The position numbers and the translations under genes are program-made. Positions 58,801 to 62,739 of a stretch of 64,000 bases of DNA are shown here, piece by piece; the stretch's first letter is position 1; every line of letters begins with the position of its first letter. This DNA comes from Sternotherus odoratus (Eukaryota > Chordata > Testudines > Kinosternidae). The notes beneath the pieces are model-generated. The model was not told the origin of the DNA, made no database searches, and worked only from the letters and a program-made list of their open reading frames with translations. The stretch is taken from contig JAVMKO010000010.1 of assembly GCA_032164245.1 (NCBI GenBank), forward strand, positions 33,740,189 through 33,804,188, read 5' to 3'.

Positions 58801-60177
58801 ATACATGCCCTTAAAGTCGATTTAAAGGGCCCTCAAGATCGATTTCGGAACTCCTGCCTAACGAGAGAAGTAAGGCTAAATTCAACATTACAAGCTCGAC
58901 TGTGGGCTAGTGAAGAGGCATCAGAAGTTAAGCCTCCGACCTCCAAGCAGCCCCGCGAGGGGGGGGGCTGTTCGGGGGGGGGCTGTTCGGGCGGGGGGGG
59001 GTCCGCGGGGCTGCTGAGGGGGGGGGGAAGCCCGCGCGGGGCTGCTTGAGGGATCGGCTCAGCTGTCTGGTCAATTTCACCAGACAGCTGAGCGGATAGC
59101 CCCGCGCCGGCTCCCCCCCCCCCTCGGGCGGGGGGGGGGTCCAGCGGGGGGCTGTTTGGGCGGGGGGGCTGTTGGGGGGGCTGTTCGGGTGGGGGGGGGG
59201 TCAGCGGGGCTGCTGAGGGGGGGGGGGAAGCCCGCGCGGGGCTGCTTGAGGGATCGGCTCAGCTGTCTGGTCAATTTCACCAGGCAGCTGAGCCGATAGC
59301 CCAAGCAGCCGCGCGCTGGCTCCCCCACCCCCCCTTGGGCGGGTGGGTACGGCGAGGGGGGGGCTGTTCGGGCAGGGGGGTCCGTGGGACTGCTTGGGCG
59401 GGGGGGGGGTCCAGCACGCATTGCACTGTGGGCTACCTACCCACAGTGCAATGCGGGCTATGTCGACCCCCTGCAAAAGTTCAAGGACAGACAGTGTCGA
59501 CCACTGTCGACCTGCTGTCCTGGTGGGGACACACTGATTCGATTTTCTAAACTCGAGTTTAGAAAATCGAATTAAGGGAAATCGACCTAGACCTATAGTG
59601 AAGACATACCCACAATTAGCTAGTAGGGAATTTGTCCCAGTGAAGTTTGTCAGTGACCTGGGTCTCCTGGCCAGAGTTGCATGCTGCAGACAGTGTTTCG
59701 AGGCAGCGAGCTCCCAAGAACATCCAGACCTTTGGTCCCTTGCTGGTGGTTGAAGTGAAGCCTGCTTTAGGTTTTCATCTCTGATTCGCTTTGTGCCCTC
59801 TGCTCTTCCCCCAGACTGATGTGCTGCTGCAGCTGGATTTGCATTACACCCAGCTGGGCAGCAAGCAGAGGGTGTGCGAGAGTCTGCAGAAAATCCTCCA
59901 GAAACCTCTGCTAGCAAAACTGTTCAGCCAGAAAATCTCTGCAAATCCATCCTGCGTGGCAGCCCAAGAGGCTGCTGCCACCACGTGCCCCAAAGAGGCC
60001 TCTGCTGTGAATGCAGCCCATGAGGGGCCCAGATCTCTGAGAGCAGAGCCCAGCCACAGCTGGCAACGTAGCAGCCAGTCAAACATCTGCAGCGAGCCAG
60101 AGGAAAACGACGAGAGTGACCTGAGCAGCCTCTGCTCTGCGCTGCAAAGGGCTGGCCTGGGGCAGGATTGTCCTTGA
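16773..60177 (+). CDS. MALT1-like: MALT1-like paracaspase (paralogue absent from mammals, PCASP2/PCASP3 class), 13 exons
   Basis: Coding exons: 16773-16891, 18936-19089, 22491-22669, 25765-25861, 30690-30716, 33586-33789, 41679-41856, 46508-46582, 46748-46875, 48097-48228, 51433-51584, 58144-58269, 59815-60177. All have AG acceptors and GT donors, every junction keeps phase, and no stop occurs in about 643 residues before TGA at 60175. Domain order: Ig1, Ig2, short linker, caspase-like domain, Ig3, acidic tail, as in MALT1. The catalytic His is in YYAGHGYE and the Cys in LLDTCRKW. Asp in ITDVFEL, Asp in LLDTC and the last Glu of AEAYE match human Asp365, Asp462 and Glu500, which bind the P1 arginine. 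MALT1-type proteins cleave after arginine and act as scaffolds for TRAF6 in BCL10-dependent NF-kappaB signalling in the cytoplasm. Flanking ALPK3 rules out MALT1 itself, which neighbours ALPK2. The N-terminus is missing from this model. Confidence 0.93.
17091..17833 (+). other. Coding-like stretch in intron, origin unknown
   Basis: An open frame of 130 codons (17091-17480) encodes a charged, helix-favouring sequence with phrases such as ARKAAELEEKEQRG and SLKEEVERLGGL. After a break, a second frame (17603-17830) continues with AEELEELPAGPVKSL and LDQASLEEG. The composition is like a coiled-coil or gag-type protein with frameshifts. I do not recognise the family. It lies in the intron between the two Ig1 exons and has no matching splice phase, so it is probably a decayed element and not part of the paracaspase. 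Confidence 0.35.
18936..19089 (+). CDS. MALT1-like: Paracaspase exon: second half of Ig1
   Basis: It encodes 51 residues plus one base, with the second Ig cysteine in QLYICRIND and the G-strand in NWVRVEV. The usual DxGxYxC signature of Ig domains is altered to EETQLYIC; MALT1 has DAGFYVC. Acceptor cttttcag at 18935, donor AAAG|GTACAA at 19089/19090. A second possible acceptor in the same frame lies at 18950 and would remove five residues, two of them cysteines. Confidence 0.88.
19490..22113 (+). mobile_element. Degenerate CR1 LINE interrupted by other elements
   Basis: Remnants run in order. At 19510-19730 there is an endonuclease-end phrase GNFNL and a SLLDLVV motif. At 20070-20600 comes the linker and start of the reverse transcriptase. 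At 20820-21060 comes an RT palm block with FADNTK, followed at 21890-22113 by a 3' end with ggaatctatgaa. Many frameshifts and stops; dead. A second repeat (21310-21890) splits the RT from the 3' end. The whole lies in the intron between Ig1 and Ig2. Confidence 0.8.
21310..21890. mobile_element. AATTAATC-rich non-autonomous element inserted in the CR1
   Basis: The left part is built of repeated ATTAATC/GATTAAT motifs in both orientations, followed by an AT-rich stretch with caaagtgtacagtgtc. I recognise this as a repeat common in turtles. A different repeat starting near 21690 (ctcaaactttttgtgctggt) appears nested in it, and gcaattaacccattaat sequence returns near 21850. No coding capacity. 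Confidence 0.55.
22491..22669 (+). CDS. MALT1-like: Paracaspase exon: first part of Ig2
   Basis: Two bases and 59 residues covering the A to D strands of the second Ig domain. VKVGKPLQLQCAALG carries the first cysteine and HYQWYHNG the tryptophan, close to MALT1 LVLQCVAVG and HYQWFKN. A basic run of lysines precedes the donor. Acceptor tgcttgccag at 22490, donor TTG|GTAACG at 22669/22670; phases 1 in and 0 out. Confidence 0.92.
24390..24800. repeat. GC-rich element with imperfect tandem repeats
   Basis: The segment begins agcagtccccaaagttttta, a start seen in other non-autonomous elements here. From about 24530 to 24740 it has degenerate repeats of a phrase like gggaccagcagtgggacccc and ggagcagagccc, about 45-65 bp apart. 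Non-coding, in the Ig2 intron. Confidence 0.5.
24998..25646. mobile_element. Intact non-autonomous hAT element (TAAGGCT family), copy B
   Basis: The element is flanked by a perfect 8-bp target-site duplication ACTATGAG (24990-24997 and 25647-25654). Its ends are short inverted repeats (TAAGGCT). An internal hairpin at about 25546-25627 is formed by two copies of tttttagtaaaagtcatgg in opposite orientation. The 8-bp duplication assigns it to hAT. It ends about 120 bp before the second Ig2 exon. Confidence 0.85.
25765..25861 (+). CDS. MALT1-like: Paracaspase exon: second part of Ig2
   Basis: It encodes 32 residues plus one base. LSDTGTYLCCAANG contains the canonical D-x-G-x-Y-x-C Ig signature with a doubled cysteine. 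Acceptor tctcttcag at 25764, donor GTAG|GTGAGC at 25861/25862. It ends in phase 1, as does the next micro-exon. Confidence 0.92.
26050..26640. other. Repeat-like AT-rich to GC-mixed stretch, possibly an LTR
   Basis: It begins after a short CA run (26041-26060) and contains TTTATT-type sequence at 26088 that could be a polyadenylation signal read on the minus strand. A possible antisense LTR resembling the one at about 35700-36400. No internal gag or pol sequence; unproven. Confidence 0.3.
26640..29380 (+). other. Paracaspase intron without recognised genes
   Basis: I see no exon or RNA gene here. A GT run followed by a poly-G tract lies at about 28170-28204 and G-rich runs at 28788-28812. 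The GC-rich part 27860-28560 has repeat-like composition but no borders I can define. Confidence 0.4.
29388..29695. mobile_element. Non-autonomous element related to 31275-31340
   Basis: It starts near ccagtatttgttaaccagta and ends tgagaactgctggcctgagc. The end phrase ttgaataagtggttgccag is repeated at 31284, so the two share a family. hAT-like, non-coding, borders approximate. Confidence 0.45.
30690..30716 (+). CDS. MALT1-like: Paracaspase 27-nt micro-exon between Ig2 and the protease domain
   Basis: The exon encodes GTCLDDLFF between a good acceptor (ctttttgcag) and the donor TTTG|GTGAGT. It is 27 nt long and phase 1 on both sides, so skipping it leaves the frame intact. It sits where human MALT1 has exon 7, an 11-codon cassette that is alternatively spliced and adds a TRAF6-binding motif. 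No PxE motif is visible in this version. Its small size makes it less certain than the other exons. Confidence 0.72.
30955..31275 (-). mobile_element. DIRS-type retrotransposon end, antisense
   Basis: The start cagttctttgagtgattgtc matches the reverse complement of the end of the DIRS fragment at 33060-33090 (gtggaatggacacg...ctcaaagaac). A similar antisense piece lies at 52565-52810. Non-coding terminal sequence. Confidence 0.65.
31320..32035. mobile_element. Non-autonomous GC-rich element ending in gatgtggccctcgggcc
   Basis: The end phrase resembles that of 11310-11878, and the centre is made of short repeats of the type ccccagccctgatccccctc. No coding capacity; the long open frames in it reflect composition. 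Confidence 0.45.
32050..33110 (+). mobile_element. DIRS retrotransposon fragment with tyrosine-recombinase remnant
   Basis: At 32385-32840 an open frame encodes VRRALAFYLDRTRPFKSS, then a HAVRQ box (the H-x-x-R of tyrosine recombinases) and ADICRAATWS, all typical of DIRS recombinases. The position where the catalytic tyrosine is expected reads TAHCAIS, so the enzyme is inactive. After the frame comes the element's 3' terminal repeat (32780-33110). The reverse transcriptase part is missing. Confidence 0.8.
33586..33789 (+). CDS. MALT1-like: Paracaspase exon: start of the caspase-like domain
   Basis: Two bases plus 67 codons and one base. KVALLVGNNHYWNHPHLMAP begins the domain, followed by ITDVFELSLLLKRLGFRVVS and LLDLNKAEM, close to MALT1 throughout. 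The Asp of ITDVFEL matches human Asp365 in the P1-arginine pocket. Acceptor tttctgccag at 33585, donor TATG|GTAAGT at 33789/33790. Confidence 0.96.
34886..36440. mobile_element. 26-bp-TIR element, copy B, with a nested insertion
   Basis: The left end gatacagtttccaaatatat and internal phrases such as catgaatcagggc and cagagctcctgtgtg match copy A at 1283-2305. The right end (gatcatagaattaaagactg) reappears at 36410-36436, separated by about 700 bp that copy A lacks. That block is therefore an insertion. Confidence 0.6.
35695..36405 (-). mobile_element. LTR-like insertion nested in copy B
   Basis: The block has no equivalent in copy A of its host element. It has a TTTATTTTAACAATATGG stretch at 35937 (a possible AATAAA signal on the minus strand). 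The assignment as a solo LTR is a guess based on size and composition. Confidence 0.4.
36690..38085 (+). mobile_element. Penelope-like element with GIY-YIG endonuclease, split by a solo LTR
   Basis: An open frame at 36769-37071 encodes SAIYIGQTRQSLRKRINGHK and continues to a conserved EHFNLSGHS box; this is the GIY-YIG endonuclease domain at the C-terminus of Penelope-like polymerases. The segment at 36690-36769 is an inverted copy of 36880-36960, giving a foldback at the truncated 5' end. The tail (37975-38075, tgcatccggtgaagtgggct...aagcttatgc...tgccacaagtactcc) follows after the inserted LTR. The reverse transcriptase is lost. Confidence 0.82.
37247..37947 (+). mobile_element. Solo LTR, probably Ty3/Gypsy, inserted in the Penelope-like element
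   Basis: The sequence starts TGTGACAGAGTCAGACC and ends GCCACA(A), with TG...CA borders and AT-rich flanks consistent with a 5-bp target duplication (tatat). Its start is one I recognise from Gypsy LTRs of turtles. No internal region remains, so it arose by recombination between two LTRs. Confidence 0.7.
38690..39515. mobile_element. 26-bp-TIR element, partial copy C
   Basis: The left end tacagtctttaattacatga at 38750 matches the left TIR of copy A. Later phrases such as ctgcctcattcactacac and gcatagg-type sequence are shared in part. The right end could not be found. Confidence 0.45.
39877..40745. mobile_element. Tigger/mariner-like non-autonomous element, copy B
   Basis: It starts CAGTAACTCCTTACTTAAAG after a TA, the typical end of a Tigger-like family of turtles. 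The interior matches 1-960. A further CAGTGGCCCTCGCTTAAA end at 40749 suggests a second related copy cut short by the CR1 end that follows. Confidence 0.65.
40768..40872 (-). mobile_element. CR1 3' end, antisense
   Basis: The reverse complement reads gttggtcctgctttgagcag, ggggttggactagatgacct and ends in a bgattctgtgatt-type terminus, the classical CR1 3' UTR. The sense copy of the same segment is at 61510-61607. Confidence 0.85.
41294..41550. repeat. Minisatellite of five units upstream of the catalytic exon
   Basis: The motif cacacctg (or close variants) starts at 41301, 41361, 41417, 41477 and 41533, so spacings alternate 60, 56, 60, 56. The higher-order period is 116 bp. Units share ctctgaggtgttg and a G/A-rich part. 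The array ends about 130 bp before the acceptor of the exon with the catalytic residues. Confidence 0.8.
41679..41856 (+). CDS. MALT1-like: Paracaspase exon: catalytic His and Cys
   Basis: It encodes FYYAGHGYEHSGRNYMVPID through to LILLDTCRK. The His of AGHGYE and the Cys of LLDTC form the dyad (human His415 and Cys464); the Asp two residues before the Cys matches Asp462. Both catalytic residues are in this one exon. Acceptor ggtttgcag at 41678, donor AAATG|GTAGGC at 41856/41857; the codon for Trp after CRK is split across the intron. Confidence 0.97.
42000..43480 (+). other. Paracaspase intron, nothing recognised
   Basis: No exon, RNA gene or assignable repeat. A short duplicated phrase (tagccctcccctgggtgtca) occurs twice in tandem at about 42246-42290. 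Confidence 0.4.
43490..44345 (+). mobile_element. Penelope-like element with GIY-YIG remnant and inverted tails
   Basis: It starts with an antisense tail (43490-43605). There follows a sense region encoding a decayed GIY-YIG part (YIGQTGQSLRKR-like at about 43800-43860, then VGEHFNLPGHTIKDLKV), and last a sense tail (44245-44342). Tails in opposite orientation at the two ends are characteristic of Penelope-like insertions. A frameshift lies near 43900. Confidence 0.82.
44621..45192. mobile_element. Intact non-autonomous hAT element with perfect TIRs and target duplication
   Basis: The ends are a perfect 16-bp inverted repeat, CAGGGCCGGCGACAGG and CCTGTCGCCGGCCCTG. They are flanked by a perfect 8-bp duplication CCTATGAG (44613-44620 and 45193-45200). 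Both features define hAT. The centre (44640-44970) is built of C-tracts of up to about 17 bases alternating with ctcctgcc(g/t)cccg units. A palindrome around 45110-45170 contains gtacagctgtac. The perfect ends suggest a recent insertion. Confidence 0.93.
45201..46507 (+). other. Paracaspase intron, nothing recognised
   Basis: No exon or repeat could be assigned in this part. A short GT run lies at 45736-45753. Confidence 0.4.
46508..46582 (+). CDS. MALT1-like: Paracaspase exon: core strand after the catalytic Cys
   Basis: 75 nt coding for YNPQCALSQVQPLEPWGNTV then YGYA, ending two bases into a Thr codon. MALT1 has a loop and NIVFGYAT here. Acceptor catctctag at 46507, donor CCAC|GTAAGT at 46582/46583. 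The loop after CRK, which follows the active site in MALT1, has a quite different sequence. Confidence 0.9.
46748..46875 (+). CDS. MALT1-like: Paracaspase exon: C-terminal part of the protease domain
   Basis: The intron before it is only 165 bp. It encodes SEDAEAYEVQDGEFSSGIFM and continues KYLKKHILQKKKVTHVLEDV. The last Glu of AEAYE matches human Glu500 of the substrate pocket and GIFMKYL matches GIFMKFL. Acceptor ttcgaag at 46747 has a poor pyrimidine tract; donor GAAG|GTAAAT at 46875/46876. Confidence 0.94.
46960..47860 (+). mobile_element. Degenerate CR1/L2-type LINE remnant
   Basis: Broken RT-derived phrases occur in order: a lysine-rich start, aaaaggctctagaggtg (also at 62882), an ANDSGAV remnant of the FADD box (47557-47585), DRDLGVAAGQL and VRKPNKMLGCVRNGM (47670-47780). 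Heavily mutated and without a 3' end. Confidence 0.75.
48097..48228 (+). CDS. MALT1-like: Paracaspase exon: end of protease domain and linker helix to Ig3
   Basis: GKQVMEIKHTLKEARALTDP aligns with MALT1 GKQALEIRSSLSEKRALTDP. Near the end, ELWGHSH followed by EL in the next exon aligns with MALT1 QWAKAHEL, so the Trp corresponds to human Trp580 of the allosteric pocket between protease and Ig3. Acceptor tcccccag at 48096, donor CATG|GTAAGA at 48228/48229. Confidence 0.94.
49060..49578 (+). mobile_element. CR1 LINE remnant with 3' end
   Basis: An RT palm fragment (tcttggccctatgctatgta, then ggcagatgacacacaaagtg for the ADDTQS block) leads to a 3' UTR with ggatggatcacttgatgatt and ends gccattcttatgttctta. 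The terminus is typical of one CR1 lineage. Confidence 0.8.
49580..50460. other. Repeat-like block between CR1 pieces, possibly an LTR
   Basis: The block separates the CR1 3' end at 49578 from CR1-like sequence at 50465. It starts with acaatgccttgctaaag, contains gttacacccagaatgtctgtg, an AATAAA at about 50295, and ends near gtgtgaacacccgggtat. Size and position suggest an inserted LTR, but I cannot prove its borders. Confidence 0.35.
50465..50620 (+). mobile_element. CR1 fragment
   Basis: The frame YLGTKNVGHAYRKK and VVMDNPLVQHSD is the block just after the RT palm of CR1 elements (decayed). It is 5' and 3' truncated. Confidence 0.6.
51160..51332 (+). mobile_element. CR1 3' end
   Basis: It matches 21910-22113 (aatttaccaaggctcatggtg, tctctggccagtg, aaatctatgaatc). 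It stops about 100 bp before the acceptor of the first Ig3 exon. Confidence 0.75.
51433..51584 (+). CDS. MALT1-like: Paracaspase exon: first part of Ig3
   Basis: 50 codons with TFPCGIQVELRFQVVFSNVM, close to MALT1 KFDCGVQIQLGFAAEFSNVM. It ends in phase 0 at CCCATG|GTGAGC (51584/51585); acceptor ttcacttacag at 51432. The next recognised exon also starts in phase 0, so the two may join directly. Confidence 0.93.
52565..52815 (-). mobile_element. DIRS-type end, antisense
   Basis: Phrases ttcttcaagtgatcacacat, ccttccacggtag and gcataaagggctgag parallel 30955-31200, the antisense DIRS end. Non-coding. Confidence 0.6.
52845..53508 (-). mobile_element. Ty3/Gypsy pol fragment (RNase H end to integrase), antisense
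   Basis: On the minus strand from 53500 downward the sequence encodes the ADALSRMNE motif that ends Gypsy RNase H. It then gives a spacer, a zinc-binding-type CSQAKNP segment, and PWSTVSLDFIAELSHSQGCT, the start of the integrase core with its first catalytic Asp. Several frame breaks. No LTR is attached. The integrase is cut off after the first catalytic residue. Confidence 0.78.
53511..54005. mobile_element. pogo/Tigger-like MITE (CAGTAAAACC family), copy B, composite
   Basis: TA-flanked, starting CAGTGAAACCTCGATATAAC and ending in its inverted form. The first 157 bp (53511-53667) are a complete small element of their own, with both ends and a hairpin around ttaaataatt. The rest (53668-54005) matches the GC-rich part of the other copies in reverse orientation. 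It is therefore a composite of two units. Confidence 0.8.
54010..55720 (+). other. Paracaspase intron, unassigned
   Basis: No exon was recognised, although a further Ig3 exon could be expected here by comparison with MALT1. The region 54560-54990 has the mixed GC-rich composition of a non-autonomous element without clear ends. Confidence 0.4.
55733..56475. mobile_element. pogo/Tigger-like MITE (CAGTAAAACC family), copy C, composite
   Basis: TA-flanked. It starts CAGTAAAACCCAGATTTAAC and ends tttttactg. A second left-type end (cagtaaaacctcgatataac) at 56350 shows that the last 126 bp form a small unit of the same kind as 53511-53667. The middle contains the 47-bp tandem array. Confidence 0.8.
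55850..56105. repeat. 47-bp tandem repeat, five units
   Basis: The phrase gcagcgggcgggct starts at 55871, 55918, 55965, 56012 and 56059, an exact 47-bp period. Units are ggctccccgctgcc, tcccgggtcca, then the shared phrase. The array lies inside a pogo/Tigger-like MITE and gives long open frames on both strands that are not genes. Confidence 0.93.
56480..58143 (+). other. Paracaspase intron, nothing recognised
   Basis: I see no exon, RNA gene or repeat border. A G-run lies at about 58062-58078 just ahead of the next acceptor's T-rich tract. Confidence 0.4.
58144..58269 (+). CDS. MALT1-like: Paracaspase exon: middle of Ig3
   Basis: 42 codons ending LDGVLRLCGLQKIQ, which aligns with MALT1 YTRLSSLQKLK. 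The upstream 30 residues, rich in leucine and acidic residues, do not align with MALT1. Acceptor gtctgcccag-type at 58143 after a T-rich tract, donor CAG|GTAAAA at 58269/58270; phase 0 on both sides. In MALT1 the region before this has a PEETGSY TRAF6 site that is not seen here; a further exon between 51585 and 58143 cannot be excluded. Confidence 0.85.
58728..59611. mobile_element. Long hAT-type MITE with duplicated G-rich modules
   Basis: The ends GGGCATGTCTTCACTA and TATAGTGAAGACATACCC are inverted repeats. Next to them are perfect hairpins: ttaattcgacctt with its complement at 58749-58783, and cgattttctaaactcgag with its complement at 59540-59570. In the middle a block with gaagcccgcgcggggctgct, gagggatcggctcagctgtc and tggtcaatttcaccag occurs twice (about 59027-59095 and 59227-59295) among G-runs of 7-10. 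The element ends 204 bp before the last exon. Confidence 0.8.
59815..60177 (+). CDS. MALT1-like: Paracaspase last exon: end of Ig3 and acidic C-terminal tail
   Basis: 120 codons and a TGA stop (60175-60177). VLLQLDLHYTQLG and KPLLAKL match MALT1 LVFTVCLSYQYSG and KPLIAKL at the end of Ig3. The tail of about 85 residues is low in hydrophobics and contains CSEPEENDESD, in which P-E-E-N-D-E (60097-60114) fits the TRAF6-binding pattern PxExx(aromatic or acidic). Human MALT1 has TRAF6 sites in the same tail position but a different sequence. Acceptor tcttcccccag at 59814. Confidence 0.93.
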   Translation, partial: TDVLLQLDLHYTQLGSKQRVCESLQKILQKPLLAKLFSQKISANPSCVAAQEAAATTCPKEASAVNAAHEGPRSLRAEPSHSWQRSSQSNICSEPEENDESDLSSLCSALQRAGLGQDCP

Positions 60178-61500
60178 CGTGGGGGAGTTCATCTCACTAT
60201 CCGCAAACTGTATTTCAAGTTACAAGCCAGACAACTCCCGTAATCTGTATTCTAGTCTGAGCTCTTCGCCAGCCTGGCGTGGATCACAACCAGATGGTCA
60301 AGGCTGCTATTGAAAGGGTTTCTCCTCTCATCCCATTAGCAGGGAGCCCTAGTGAGTGTTATCTGATTCCCAGGCAAAGCTCTAGGCTCTTTAAAACAAG
60401 GGCCTTCTGCAGAGGGGTGATTTTACTGTCCACTACACAGTGTGACTGACACGAGTCATCACATTCCCGCACAACAAACGTCATTCATTGACAGCCAGGG
60501 TTGGCAACTGAGCTGCTTCGAGAGTCACACTTTCATACGCAAACATCTGCATCAAGCACTGACAAAACTGCAAGAAATGGGAAGCGAAGAGACCTAAGAA
60601 CTTTGCAGGCACGTCTGATACAACCACAGATGCAATTAAAAAAGCAAACAATTCCCTCAACTTTGTATAAATAGTACAAAGAATTAACAAATGAAGAATG
60701 TAAAATTGTATGAATGGGTAGCTGTGTTCAGTATGTGTTGCTGAAATGGTGTTAAGCTTTTCTCTCTAATAGGAACATGCAACAAACAGTAACGTATATT
60801 TATGTTTCTAAGGGGTATATTTGATCTTTGTATTTGGGATTATCTCCCAAATGGTTCTCCAAACCACATTCTGATATCATTTGGGGAATTCACATAATTT
60901 TAATATATTTTAACATATTTATTACATGGTTTCCCCCTGGTTCTAACATGGGTCAGAGTTAAGGGTTTTATTATGTTCTAAATGACGATGTTTGCAGGAT
61001 GCGTTTGATGTAGCTGGATGCTTTCACCTAGTGTTCTCTAGTGTCTGAGTGGTTGTAGGCATCTGTGGGTGAGAGTCACAAGGGGGATTTAGGCATCTAA
61101 CTGCCACTGTAGGTGACTCGGTCCACATTTAGGTGCCACTGGCATTCACAAAACTCCTTCTCAGCTACCATCTAATCCTGGGGTGTCCATTGCCAAAGTC
61201 CCTGGGGTGCCTAAATTTCAGTGGGTGGGCAGGCACACAGAGCGTGTTTTCTATTAAATATTCTTTGAAACAAGGGCCGGGCATGTGGGTCTCCCTCTTC
61301 CCAGGTGGGTGCTATAGCTACTGGGCTATAGAGTCATTGTCATTCTTTGGCCCATTGAATATCTAACTATTCCCCTTTGTGACACCCACCCTTGTGTGGA
61401 TTTCTTTCTAGTACTTAGATAACATGACTGTAGCCTTCACTGTAAATTGTCAGTTTTCCTGGTGTGGAAATTGCTTGGGGTTTTCCTTTGGAAGAAATGA
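60178..61500 (+). other. MALT1-like: 3' UTR and flank of the paracaspase
   Basis: No AATAAA occurs close to the stop codon. Variant ATTAAA signals lie at 60635-60640 and near 61253; the first is followed by a GT-rich stretch at about 60710-60760. Which is used cannot be told from sequence. Confidence 0.35.
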
Positions 61501-61608
61501 AGGACCCTGCCAGTGATTTAGTTGGGGTTGGTCCTGCTTTGAGCAGGGGATTGGACTAGATGACCTCCAGAGGTCCCTTCCAACCCTGATATTCTGTGAT
61601 TCTATGTA
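61500..61608 (+). mobile_element. CR1/SINE 3' end
   Basis: gttggtcctgctttgagcag, gattggactagatgacctcc and gattctgtgattctatg make a CR1-type 3' end. The tRNA-Lys-derived SINEs of turtles carry the same tail; no tRNA-like head is visible here, so a truncated CR1 is the simpler reading. Confidence 0.75.
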
Positions 61609-61619
61609 GATAGCACTGC

Positions 61620-62730
61620 TGTAGCAAATGATTCCCCTGGCGGGAAGCTCTCCTGTTGAATGGTTGTCACAAACTGAAGACACCAGTTAAATGTCCTGTA
61701 AATCCTATTTTGAGGGCTGAAGAGATCCACTGGCCTTGTGCTGCCTCCCTGCAGAAGAACGAGAGGTGGATGTTCAGCGGCTATATAGCTCCACTGAGGT
61801 CTGTGTGCTGAGAAGAGAGATGGGAACCAGCCTTTTTGCACTGAGCAGCGGAGGTGGGCGAGGAAGCTCTGCCGGAGCGCACACTCAGAGCATCGTGCAC
61901 AATGCCTGCCACAGTGTACAGTTGTGTCTTACCGGGGTGGTGGGAGTCACCAAGCCTCCCTCCCCACCCCTGCCGAGTCTGAATGTGGGCCCGCAAGGGG
62001 CCACCCCCTGCAGCATGTGCCAGTGACTTTGTAACATGTAGATGGCATCCCGGAAAGCAGCTCAGCACATCACAATACCACTGGGTGTGTGGACATGTCT
62101 GGTGTAGTTCCTTGGGATCTGAAGACTGATTAGATATGTTGGGCCACAGCAAGCTCCAGGCCAACATCTGCTGCTTACATATCGGATCATGAAAAGCCCA
62201 AGGAATTATTGGCTGGGTTTGGTAGGGTTGCAGGATGGTGTAAGTCACATGACATTGGGGCTCAGAGTTCTTTTGCCAGTGACTCTTTATTTTATTTTTT
62301 TTTAGACACCAAACTAATAGTAACTTTAAAACTTTCATTAAACCTCCATAACAAAAATTAACAGAACCTGGCCCTATGACTCTGTGCTAAAGGTGCAATG
62401 TTTCCTGGGGGCGAGAGAGAGTCTGAATTATAGTGAAGTTTCCCTGACATACCCATTATAAGACCCTGTTTTCATTTGCTTATCACTTTGCAAAACTTTA
62501 TCCTTCTGAACTGAAATTTTCTATACAGGGTTTCTGCATTGGTGTGATTTTTGAAGTTAAACCAGAGTGTGGGAGTACTGCGGTGGGCAGAACCCCAGGG
62601 CAAAGGGCACCGGGGCCTGGGAGGGACACGGGGGCCAGTGACAGATAAGACACCGGCCTGCAGAGAGTGCTCCGGAGCTGGAAAAGAGCTAATTCCCAGC
62701 CTTCCAGCAGGAAGCGCTGTGCGGGTGAGT
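61620..62730. other. 3' flanking region, nothing recognised
   Basis: No gene or repeat end could be recognised. The stretch at 62560-62730 directly precedes the CR1 element. Confidence 0.35.
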
Positions 62731-62739
62731 CTCGCATCG

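Noticed and set aside
16773..60177. Orthologue of mammalian MALT1
   Set aside because: The neighbour is ALPK3 and not ALPK2, and linker, loop after the catalytic Cys, Ig3 and tail differ strongly while the core is conserved. A tree would settle it.
61500..61608. tRNA-derived SINE
   Set aside because: Only the CR1-type tail is present; no A or B box or tRNA-like head was seen upstream.
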